Assembly (NCBI GenBank): GCA_016930255.1
Contig: JAFGHB010000063.1
Location: 1 to 40,786, forward strand
Source of the DNA: Methanomicrobia archaeon
GTDB lineage: Archaea; Halobacteriota; Syntropharchaeia; Alkanophagales; Methanospirareceae
Length of the DNA stretch: 40,786 bases
Reading direction: 5' to 3'
Shown here: one piece after another, positions 26,657 through 35,200 of the stretch
Position numbering within the stretch: the first letter of the stretch is position 1
How the letters are laid out: each line of letters opens with the position of its first letter
The notes under the pieces: model-generated
Database searches by the model: none
Told to the model about the DNA's origin: nothing
Seen by the model: only the letters and a program-made list of their open reading frames with translations
Made by a program: the position numbers and the translations under genes

Positions 26657-28000
26657 TCACTCTAATGTCTCTATGATTCTCGTCACTTTTTCCGCGACTT
26701 CCATTGCCGTATTCCCAAAGATTCGCACCATTGGCTCCTTTCCTACCGCACCGAGGTCGAAGATCACCTCAGGGACGAATTCACAACTCGCTTCTCGCAC
26801 GCCCCAGTCCATGGTCTTCACATCGGTTGGTTCTTTAGCGCGGTTAAAGGAAGTGACGCGCATGCCCAGCGTCTTGCAAGCCTCAACAATCTCCGGCGAG
26901 TATTTCACGTTCATTGCGCTTCGTTGCGCTTCATCCAGGGCCATCATCGCCAGTATCAGCCGTGCAACGTGATCACTCACGCCGAATTCCACGCAGCCTG
27001 CGGTTACCCCCTCTTTCATACGCACGATCCGGCCGTCCACGGCTGCAACGTCCTGCTTGCTCGCTGCGGTTTCAATGGCCATACCGACGTTCGTGCCGAC
27101 CTCAGGAATAACGGATTCAAAGCCTTCGATCGCTTTCAGCGTTCTGACCGCTTGCTTGACGTTTTCCAGAGTCCAGTATCTATCAGCGTCTTTACGCACT
27201 CGCTGCACCTGGTTTACGGCGATCATCGTGGATACCGTTTCGCCACCGACGATGGCATCGTAGACAAAGCCTTTTGCCGATGCTGCCGCCTTCTGTAGCG
27301 GGTTGCCCTTCGCCAGTTCGGCAGCCAGCGCGGCGGAATAGGAGCAGCCGCCACCGTGTATTATTCGATCCGTCTTTACGACCGGCGAGCTTATCTCGGT
27401 GAACTCGCCATCGTAAAGCACATCCGTTGCTCGTCCCGCGGCTAATTCCTCTTCGAGATGCCCTCCTTTTATTATGACGGCCCATGCACCCATGCCATGC
27501 ATTTTCAGGGCTGCTTCTTTTGCATCGTCCTTTGTTCCGATCTCCATCCCGGAGATAACGCGTGCTTCCGGCACGTTCGGCGTTATCACCGTGCAGAGCG
27601 GTAAAAGCTGCGTGATGAGTGCATTCAAAGCGGAGTTTTCGATTAACGCGGCGCCGCCAGAGCCCGCTTTCATTACGGGGTCTAAGACAAACGGTATTGT
27701 GTAGCGTTTGAGCGCCTTCGCCACCAGTTCGATTATTTCCGCGGAATACAGCATGCCGGTTTTTGCATAGTCCGCGTTAAGGCCTGCATCATCCATAATA
27801 GCGGCGATCTGTGCCTCCACGATTTCTCCGAGTACTTCATGCACCTCGTGCACGCCGGACGAGTTCTGAGCGGTGATGGCGGTGAGAACCGACGCGCTAT
27901 AAACACCCAGCGCGGCAAATGTCTTTATATCCGCCTGTATCCCCGCGCCACCGCTGCTATCCGAGCCCGCGATGGTCATTAACCTCCGTGCTTTCCGCAT
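26657..28000 (-). CDS. thiDN: Bifunctional hydroxymethylpyrimidine (phosphate) kinase/thiamine-phosphate synthase (ThiD-ThiN)
   Basis: Residues of about 1-255 form ThiD (ribokinase fold): [44 protein letters not shown] and the anion hole [16 protein letters not shown]. ThiD phosphorylates HMP and HMP-P. Residues of about 265-447 are ThiN, the archaeal thiamine-phosphate synthase ([56 protein letters not shown]). The fusion is common in archaea. The frame opens at GTG 28009, but GGAGGGG lies at better spacing for ATG 28000. It is between the THUMP gene and the HD gene on the same strand. Confidence 0.95.
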   Translation of the reverse strand: MRKARRLMTIAGSDSSGGAGIQADIKTFAALGVYSASVLTAITAQNSSGVHEVHEVLGEIVEAQIAAIMDDAGLNADYAKTGMLYSAEIIELVAKALKRYTIPFVLDPVMKAGSGGAALIENSALNALITQLLPLCTVITPNVPEARVISGMEIGTKDDAKEAALKMHGMGAWAVIIKGGHLEEELAAGRATDVLYDGEFTEISSPVVKTDRIIHGGGCSYSAALAAELAKGNPLQKAAASAKGFVYDAIVGGETVSTMIAVNQVQRVRKDADRYWTLENVKQAVRTLKAIEGFESVIPEVGTNVGMAIETAASKQDVAAVDGRIVRMKEGVTAGCVEFGVSDHVARLILAMMALDEAQRSAMNVKYSPEIVEACKTLGMRVTSFNRAKEPTDVKTMDWGVREASCEFVPEVIFDLGAVGKEPMVRIFGNTAMEVAEKVTRIIETLE

Positions 28001-28073
28001 CGTGCTCACTACCCCTCCTACTAAAAAGAAAGGAATAGCTGCAAATAACTCTATAATTATATAGATGTGCCTC

Positions 28074-28607
28074 TCACCGTACTTTGATCACGCTGTACTT
28101 CTCCAGCATCTCGCGCGTGATAAAGCCAATCCCGCATCTATTACCCAAAATCGCTATGACGATCAGCTTATCCGGCTTCTTTACGTTCACTTTCGGCTTC
28201 CTGCCGTAAACCTTCTCTATCAGATCGAAGAAATAGCCGCTTACTTCGCGCTCCACCTTCTGGCTGGTGACGCCCCCTTTCAACCCTCTGTGCTCAATAC
28301 GGAATCCAAACGTCTCACCGGGCTCGACCTCATCGAGATATTCCTTGACGCGCTGCTTCAGTTTATCTATTACGCTCTCCGGGGACACCACAAACGCATC
28401 ATCGATGGGGATCACCCGCTTTACGTACGGGTACTTCTTACGCTCAGCATCCTCTAAGAACTCCACGATATCTTCCACGTCTCCAATTACGGCATCGCGA
28501 AATCCCGAACGTTCAAACTTGCCGTCCTCTTCTAACGACTCTAATAGGTCCTGCTCCTTATCTCCGTCCCCTATTACAACGACGTTCCAATCCTCCACCA
28601 TGATCAT
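28074..28607 (-). CDS. THUMP-domain protein (TAN1-like tRNA-modification adaptor)
   Basis: 177 residues. The N-terminal part is an alpha/beta NFLD-like segment (DWNVVVIGDGDKEQDLLESL), followed by a linker rich in acidic residues. The C-terminal 90 residues read as a THUMP RNA-binding domain (TFGFRIEHRGLKGGVTSQKV, VNVKKPDKLIVIAILGNRCG). Archaeal stand-alone THUMP proteins resemble yeast Tan1, the adaptor for ac4C12 formation in tRNA. The acetyltransferase or other catalytic partner is not in the window. It is divergent from the glycosyltransferase gene and upstream of thiDN. Confidence 0.85.
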   Translation of the reverse strand: MIMVEDWNVVVIGDGDKEQDLLESLEEDGKFERSGFRDAVIGDVEDIVEFLEDAERKKYPYVKRVIPIDDAFVVSPESVIDKLKQRVKEYLDEVEPGETFGFRIEHRGLKGGVTSQKVEREVSGYFFDLIEKVYGRKPKVNVKKPDKLIVIAILGNRCGIGFITREMLEKYSVIKVR

Positions 28608-28647
28608 CGCTCTATCTTTTACGTCCGGGCAAAATAAAACTTACCGC

Positions 28648-28658
28648 TTTTTTAATAT
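28648..28658 (+). promoter_or_regulatory. TATA box for the GT2-ArsA operon
   Basis: The tract ttttttaatat is centred about 48 nt upstream of the ATG at 28701. It is the only TATA-like element in the divergent spacer on this strand. Confidence 0.4.
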
Positions 28659-28700
28659 CCGTAACCGATCCTTTTACGTAACGTACAAAAGTGAATTGCC

Positions 28701-29447
28701 ATGCAAGAAGCGGGGGAAGAAAAAAAAGAACTCTCCGTTGTGCTTCCGGCGCATAACGAAGCGAGCAAGTTAGAAGCTGCAGTACGACAGACAAAGCAAG
28801 CGTTAGCGGCAATCACCGCTGCGTACGAGATACTCATTGCAGAAGACGGCAGCACCGACGGCACGGCGGACCTAGCAAGCCGGATAGCAGCCGAAGACTC
28901 GTCCGTCAGGCACATTCACAGCGACGAACGATTGGGTAGAGGCAAAGCGCTGAATCGCGCGTTTAAAAGCGCTCACGGCGATATATTAATGTACATGGAC
29001 GTTGACCTCTCCACCGATCTGTCGTACGTAAAACCGCTGATAAACGCGATACGAGCGGAGCGGTACGATTTCGCAATCGGTTCACGGCTGATGAAAGAGA
29101 GCGATGTGAAACGCTCATTTAAGCGAAGTATAATGAGTAAAGCCTTTAATTTCCTTGTTCGCGTGATTTTACGGTCAACGCTCCGGGACCATCAATGCGG
29201 GTTCAAGTCCTTCCGCAAAGAGGCCTTGATGCAGATCCTGGACGAAATAGAGGATGAGCACTGGTTCTGGGATACCGAGCTGCTCGTCCGGGCCCAGAGA
29301 AGCGGGTACAGAGTAAAGGAACTACCGGTGATATGGACGGATAAGGGCGCTGCAGGTACCAAAGTGAACGCATTCAATGACAGCACGTCCATGTTCTCTA
29401 AAATTATAAAGTTGCACTTTCATCTGAGAGTGAGAAGTGGAAAATGA
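28701..29447 (+). CDS. Family 2 glycosyltransferase (dolichyl-phosphate glucose/mannose synthase-like)
   Basis: 248 residues with the GT2 GT-A fold: LSVVLPAHNEASKLEAAVRQ, EILIAEDGSTDGTADLA, GRGKALNRAFKSAHGDILMY and the metal-binding DVDLSTDLSYV. The acceptor-side motif RDHQCGFKSFRKEAL and FWDTELLVRAQRSGYRVKEL are typical of the DPG/DPM synthase subgroup, which charges dolichyl phosphate on the cytoplasmic face. No C-terminal membrane helices are present. A role in N-glycosylation of the sequon-rich surface proteins at the right end is possible but not shown. Its stop overlaps the ArsA ATPase start (ATGA). Confidence 0.92.
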   Translation: MQEAGEEKKELSVVLPAHNEASKLEAAVRQTKQALAAITAAYEILIAEDGSTDGTADLASRIAAEDSSVRHIHSDERLGRGKALNRAFKSAHGDILMYMDVDLSTDLSYVKPLINAIRAERYDFAIGSRLMKESDVKRSFKRSIMSKAFNFLVRVILRSTLRDHQCGFKSFRKEALMQILDEIEDEHWFWDTELLVRAQRSGYRVKELPVIWTDKGAAGTKVNAFNDSTSMFSKIIKLHFHLRVRSGK

Positions 29448-30646
29448 GAGTTATCTTTTATACTGGTAAAGGCGGTGCAGGGAAATCTGTTATCTCTAGT
29501 GCTACAGCTTTGAAACTAGCCGAGAGGGGCTACAAAACTCTGGTTATCTCTTCCGATCCGGCGCATACGCTCTCGGATGCGCTTGAGACTGAGGTGCATC
29601 ACCGACCGACGGCAATCGTGGACAAACTCTGGGCAGTTCAAATAGACCCTATACGGGAGGCGCGCGAGTCCTACGGCGTGATACAGGAATACGTCGTTAA
29701 TCTCTTCAAGTCGCGAGGGGTTGATGAAGTGCTCGCATACGAAATCGCCGCATTGCCGAACATGACCGAGTTCGTATCGCTGTTAAAGCTGGTGGAGTAC
29801 GTGGAATCGAACAGCTACGATGTCATTGTGCTTGACACCGTGCCATCAGGGGACGCGCTTAAGAACATTTACCTGCCGACAATCCTTGGATCCACCGCAT
29901 CGAAAGTCATCAAATTGGTAGCCCCGCTTGCTAATATCGCGAAAATAGCAGAGCCCATTGTGGGGATACCCACACCGGGCAAAGAGGTCATAAAACAGGA
30001 CATTAAGCTCCTTGAACTGCTCAGCAAGCTTAAAACGATCATAGCGGATCGAAAAGTCACCAGTTTACGGCTGATTGCGAATCCCGAGGCATTCAGTATA
30101 CAGAACTTAAAAAGAACCTACCTCCTTGCCAATCTCTACAATATCAACGTTGATCTTGCTGTAATGAACAAGATAATCCCGGAAGACGTGAGTGATGCGT
30201 ATTTTAAGGAGTGGAAAGCGGCGCAAGAGAACTATCTGGCAGAATCAGAAACAGCCTTTCATCCCCTGCCCCTGAAGAAGCTCAGGCTCTTTCAATCAGA
30301 GGTTAAGGGTTTGAAACTGCTTGCCGAGGTTGGCGAGGAATTGTTCAACGGAGAAGATCCGGCCCAGATCTACTACGAGGGTAAGGCGATTAAGGTGGAG
30401 GAGATAGAGGGAGGTTTAGAAGTAATCGTTCCATTACCTACTGTAGGTAAATACAAGGAGGTGTGTGAGGTTGAACGGATGGGTGAAGATCTTTCGGTTG
30501 TGATATCGACCGATATCGGGGAGGCGCGAAACTTCATCCCACTCCCCGCGATTGCACACTTGATGAAGCTCGATAAGGCAAAACTTTTAAATGCGGAGTT
30601 GCATATATACTTTACTGATGAACGATGGAAGAAGGAAAGGAAATGA
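29444..30646 (+). CDS. ArsA/Get3-family ATPase
   Basis: 400 residues. The deviant Walker A is VIFYTGKGGAGKSVISSATA (residues 3-22), with the second signature lysine in GKGG, then VISSDPAHTLSDAL (switch I region) and VIVLDTVPSGDALK (switch II). A C-terminal extension of about 80 residues (VEEIEGGLEVIVPLPTV onward) resembles the small beta domain found in some archaeal and actinobacterial ArsA-like proteins. Get3 homologues chaperone tail-anchored membrane proteins, whereas ArsA drives arsenite efflux. No arsB or arsR lies nearby, so the chaperone-type role is the more likely. It overlaps both flanking genes through ATGA junctions. Confidence 0.92.
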   Translation: MRVIFYTGKGGAGKSVISSATALKLAERGYKTLVISSDPAHTLSDALETEVHHRPTAIVDKLWAVQIDPIREARESYGVIQEYVVNLFKSRGVDEVLAYEIAALPNMTEFVSLLKLVEYVESNSYDVIVLDTVPSGDALKNIYLPTILGSTASKVIKLVAPLANIAKIAEPIVGIPTPGKEVIKQDIKLLELLSKLKTIIADRKVTSLRLIANPEAFSIQNLKRTYLLANLYNINVDLAVMNKIIPEDVSDAYFKEWKAAQENYLAESETAFHPLPLKKLRLFQSEVKGLKLLAEVGEELFNGEDPAQIYYEGKAIKVEEIEGGLEVIVPLPTVGKYKEVCEVERMGEDLSVVISTDIGEARNFIPLPAIAHLMKLDKAKLLNAELHIYFTDERWKKERK

Positions 30647-30924
30647 GTAGGGAGGAAGAGGATTTAGTAAAGGCGATCAAGGTCCTTGCGGGAACGGCGG
30701 CGGTACCCTTGAAGGTTGCTGCGGATATTACCAGCGACATCGCGAAATCTCTTGAGGATTATGTACCGAAACCATCAGAGTTCGCTTCTCGTCTTATTGA
30801 CCTGCGGATAAGCGCACTGCAAACAATAACGAATGTCATAGAGAAGGAAATATCCTTGTTGGAGACTTACAAGAAGGATCTCGAAGCGGAAGAGGAGAAG
30901 AAAGAGAAGGTCAAGGTGGAGTAG
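30643..30924 (+). CDS. Small helical protein coupled to the ArsA-like ATPase
   Basis: 93 residues from ATG 30643, whose TGA overlap with the ATPase gene and upstream GAAGGAAAGGA ribosome-binding site favour it over ATG 30625. Sequence: an amphipathic helix (EEEDLVKAIKVLAGTAAVPL), a short linker with DYVPKPSEF, and a long helix RLIDLRISALQTITNVIEKE running into a lysine/glutamate tail. There is no membrane span and no recognised domain. The layout is reminiscent of a coiled-coil subunit. Strict coupling suggests it works with the ATPase, which is inference. Confidence 0.75.
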   Translation: MSREEEDLVKAIKVLAGTAAVPLKVAADITSDIAKSLEDYVPKPSEFASRLIDLRISALQTITNVIEKEISLLETYKKDLEAEEEKKEKVKVE

Positions 30925-30977
30925 GTTCAGACGGGTGGTTCAAACCCGGACCAGCTTGTATTCCAGCATAGCGCCAC

Positions 30978-31964
30978 TCAGCCCGCCCGATGCGAATTCC
31001 GCCTCTGTACAGTGTGGATCCCAACGATCAGCGGATACGCGCCGTATTCCAGCCCACGCACACCGTAATCGGAATGCGTAAGGCCGATGGCGAGGTACGT
31101 TTCGTTCTTCCGCAGGTAGCGGAGCATTCGCCAGCCGTACGTCCACCGATGCTCCTCCTTCAGGGCGTTCCAGGCGTGGTAAAAGGCGTTGCAGCGGCAC
31201 GACCAGTGCCGGTACAGCCGGCCCGAAGCGTCTTTGAAGTTGAACCGAAGGTAATGCTCATAGCTCTTCGCGCCCTTCTTCGCGCGCACCTTCTCCTCAT
31301 ACACCTGTGTTATGCGCGGTTTTATCAAGCCCAGACTCCTGCCACGTTTAAACACGTCGTCCACGGAAGGATCAACATGCCGATCCAAAAAAGCTTGCTT
31401 TTCCGCTTCGTTCAGCTCTTTCTCCACACCAGTACCGTAAACGAAGAAACGGTCTTCTTTACGCGGCCGCCTGCCCCGCCACGCATCGAGGTAAACCGAG
31501 GAGACACAGAGATTCTTGAACAGCGGCGTGCCCCCTGTATCCATTTCGCGTTCATAAACGCCCTGAGGCCGTATCCAGTCGCCGGTATCGGCGGCGATGC
31601 CCGCGATGCAAACCTGCCCCTGTTCCGGTCTCGCAACCGCGAGTACGGTGAGTTTCGTGGCAGTTGCATGCCGCAGCGGCACGATAGCTGCGTCGGTTTT
31701 TGTGATACGCGCATACCGTCCGGCATGTACTCGCTTCTCGCCGCCCGCTTGCGGTCCGGAGACGGAAGCGTTCTTTATACACAGCCCATCGCCTGCGTTT
31801 ATCTCGCCGCGTATAACAAGCTCTGCTTTGTCGTCCCAGAGGGATACGCGCGTGTAATCGAATTCATCCGCGATGATGAGGTCAACGATTCGTTGAGTGA
31901 TACTTCCGTCCGTTAGTTCCCGGACGGGCAGAATCCGGAGCACTTGCCCGGTCACAATCGTCAT
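30978..31964 (-). CDS. OB-fold protein with a C-terminal dual-OB-like domain
   Basis: 328 residues. The N-terminus (about 1-100) reads as an RPA-type nucleic-acid-binding OB fold: VTGQVLRILPVRELTDGS, a strand pair, FDYTRVSLWDDKAELV and GDGLCIKNASVSG. The rest (about 105-320) begins KLTVLAVARPEQGQVCIAGI with DTGDWIRPQG, a pattern I associate with the dual OB-containing (DuOB) domain proposed for nucleic-acid sensing in prokaryotic conflict systems. The final part has WSCRCNAFYHAWNA and a histidine- and tyrosine-rich end. The function is unknown; binding of DNA or RNA is likely. It is convergent with the ArsA operon and divergent from the S-layer gene. A 308-residue ORF on the other strand is a shadow. 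Confidence 0.7.
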   Translation of the reverse strand: MTIVTGQVLRILPVRELTDGSITQRIVDLIIADEFDYTRVSLWDDKAELVIRGEINAGDGLCIKNASVSGPQAGGEKRVHAGRYARITKTDAAIVPLRHATATKLTVLAVARPEQGQVCIAGIAADTGDWIRPQGVYEREMDTGGTPLFKNLCVSSVYLDAWRGRRPRKEDRFFVYGTGVEKELNEAEKQAFLDRHVDPSVDDVFKRGRSLGLIKPRITQVYEEKVRAKKGAKSYEHYLRFNFKDASGRLYRHWSCRCNAFYHAWNALKEEHRWTYGWRMLRYLRKNETYLAIGLTHSDYGVRGLEYGAYPLIVGIHTVQRRNSHRAG

Positions 31965-32083
31965 TGCTTCAATTTAGCAATTCTTCCCCTGCAGATAAAT
32001 CTTTCAGGAGGATAACTAATCACTCGGGAGGAATCCACCGGGCACGCGCTTTGCCGTGCTGATACAATGGATGAATAAACCGC

Positions 32084-32251
32084 AAGCTTTATAAAGGAGC
32101 AAAGAGAAAAGATGTTCACTCTCTCTATCGCCAGAAAGGAGAAGAGGCGAGGGGGGAGATGTAACGGTAGTATAAAAGGAAGGGGTGAAAAGGCGGAAGC
32201 TTTATATATCCCTCTTGCAATCAAAGCATTTAGGAGGTGAAAAGAAAAAAA
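32084..32251 (+). promoter_or_regulatory. Promoter and leader region of the S-layer-like gene
   Basis: Three TATA-like elements occur in 130 nt: aagctttataaa (32084-32095), gtataaaagg (32171-32180) and aagctttatatat (32198-32210). The last is placed to start transcription near 32235, just at the strong Shine-Dalgarno TAGGAGGTGA (32231-32240) before ATG 32252. The first and third share AAGCTTTATA, which suggests a duplicated promoter. Multiple promoters are usual for abundant envelope proteins. Confidence 0.6.
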
Positions 32252-35200
32252 ATGAATATCAAGAAGAATATAATAGGACTAACACTAGCGTTTATAATGG
32301 TTGCATCGATTTTTACCGTTTTACCAGTGGCAGCAGATGGCCCGACACCACCGAGCGGTGCGGACAATCCACTCATTCCAGTCGAAGATCCCTATTACGT
32401 CTCGTCACTGCGTGTCTACGGTGAATGTGACGAGGGCTACATGGGGATGGACTATGATGAGAAGGGACAGTTCGCCTATGTTAACATGACGGATCCGTTT
32501 GATCCGACGGTTCTCTACAAGGATTCGATTACCTTCGATCCCGCACTGATCATCGAGGCGGATTATGATATGATGTCCGCGGATAGTCACAATGTCTTCG
32601 AGAAGGCATTCTTGCGACTCTGGTACGAGCCAGAGCACCAGTATACCAAGCCAGCGTACATCCATCCAACGATCGAGGTCGAGACCACCTACATGCTGGT
32701 CGATGCGTCGGGGACGAGCGATAATGAACCCTGGCCTGGGTCCGCAAATACGACCTATTTCGTATTCCCCATCGTCGAGCTGCCACTTGGTCAGACTGGA
32801 CTCGGTGATGTTGAGAATAATGTAACAGGAGACCGCGCGAATATGGTGGATCTTGTGCTCGTCGAGGGCACTACCGCGCCGAACGGAACCACACCACAGG
32901 GCAAGATCGCGATAGAGAAGGGCTATACGTTAGAGGCTGGCGATACTATCCAGTTCCTCGATCACAAGTTGCGACTCGACTATGTCGTGGAGCGTGACGG
33001 CGTAAAGTTCGCGAAGGTAACGATGTGGTATGCAGGGAACATGGCCGACGATACGAGGGTTCGCCTCTTGTTAGGCGAGTACGACGATGGATCTCCGGAC
33101 GCACCGAGGGATAATACCTACTTCAAGCGGCACAACGAACGATACAGCACGCCATCTCACACGTACCCGGCTTTCAGAACTTGGTACGCGCGATTTGATG
33201 CCCCAGTGGGAGACACTGGCGCGGAGATCTACGTAGGTATGGAGCTTGCAGCAAATGACACGTTCTACGTGAACGGCGTCAGGTACGATGTGCCAGCAGT
33301 AGGAGTCGTCGATACAAACGGTGACGACGTGGCAGACAAGTACAAGTATATCACCCTGAGGACGCCATTACCCAAGGCGGAAGATGGCGAGCAGGTCCCG
33401 GATGACGGTAAAGCGTCATCACAGTGGCTTGACACCATCAGGGTAACCGAGCAGATTCCGCTGCTCCCACCGTTCAATGTGGAGCATCGAATCGTGGAGG
33501 ACATCAACTACTATGGTACCGAATCACCTGCCGACCGAACGCTCGATGTACCGGCACTGGCATTCTGTTATGTCGAAGAGGACATCGATGAGCGATACTC
33601 GACCGATCTGCTCGAGGTTCTGAACGAGGTCAATCGCTATAACCAATCGCTACCACCTTTCGAGAACTGGACAAAGGAGGACATTCAAACGAGGCCTGAC
33701 CAGTATACCGCGTTTGCACTCCCGTGGAACGGGACTACACCATCGCCGGATCCCGGCGAGCCGTGGTACTACCTGCTCACTACCTCGTTCTACGCACCGA
33801 ATTCGATCAACCTCTCGACTCTGTCATCACCGGGCGGTATCCCGCGCGCAGCGTTCGTGCACGACGCACGGCCTGGTTACGAGCAGGACATCTACGTGAA
33901 CTTCCCGGGTGCGGGCATTGATGGGAACCTGTCGGTCCGTGTTTACGGTGAGGATGACATAGGGCCGTATCCAGAATACGCCGCATTAGGTGGAGGGCTC
34001 TTCCATTACGAGGACTACACACAGCCATTCGATCCAGCAGCGATACGGAAAGATTCGATCACGTTCAATCCAGCGATCCTGCAGTGGAATGCCGCCAACT
34101 ATCCAATGTCGGCGGACTCGGAGAATATCGACCTGAAGAAGTACCTGCGGATCTGGTACGAGCCAGAGCACAACTACAGCAAGCCGAATCCCGATTATCC
34201 AGACACTTACTACACGTATCCGACGATCGAGGTAGAGACGACGTACTTGCTCATCGATCGGCAGGATAAGTTGCCGATCACCGGTTCGGGCAATACGACG
34301 TTCTTCGCATTCCCGATCGTTGCCGATCCCGATACAGAGCAGCCAGGGCTCGATCTCTTCGAGAACCCAAATATGGGTGAGCAGGCTACCAGGGAGAACG
34401 TGGTGACCTTGCAGTACGTCTATGGTACGGTTGACCCGTACTGGAAGACGGTCTACGATAACGCGACGATCCGTATCCAGAAGACCTACACGTTGAATCT
34501 CGACGATAGGGTGGACTTTATGGATATCGGGCTGCAATTGGAAGACCTCGGGATGACCGGCGCATCAGTGCGTCTATTTGCACTCAGAAATAACAACGAC
34601 GGCGCTCATTTCGGACAAAATGCAGGTCAATCGTTACCCTACTACGAGCGGCGATACGTCGATTCGGAGAGTTTGGATGACTTTGCGGATGTGCGCTATC
34701 CGGACCGCACGTGGTACGCGGTGGTAGAGGACAGGGATCCATCGGAGACTAACAAGAGCTGGGCAACGATTACCGTGGGTAAGGAGCTCAGAGCGGGTGA
34801 CGTGTTCTACGTCGACGGTGTCCGGTACGACATCGTGGCGATCGAGGTCGTCGACACGGACGGTGACGGCGTTGCGGACGAATTCAAGTACATCACCTTG
34901 AAGACGCCCTTGCCGAAGTGTGTCGAGGAGCTGGAACTACAGTACGATCCGTTCCCAGAGCTACCGGATGACGGCATCATCAGCTCGACGTGGATCGTCT
35001 GTGTGCCGCCAGAAGAGCCCATACCCTTGAACCCACCGTTCAACATGGAGCATCAGATCGTGGATGACATCGACGTGCCGCTGTGGGAGCCGACGGCTCA
35101 CATAGCTGAGTGGCCAATCGGGAACCCGGCGGGTGTCTATGGCTCCACATACTTCCCGTGGGGCGAGCGCTACGTGACGATGCAGCATCCTGAGGAGGAC

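Noticed and set aside
30990-31916. 308-residue forward ORF
   Set aside because: Long, but opposite to a gene with OB-fold patterning; the forward product has no domain logic and lacks a ribosome-binding site.
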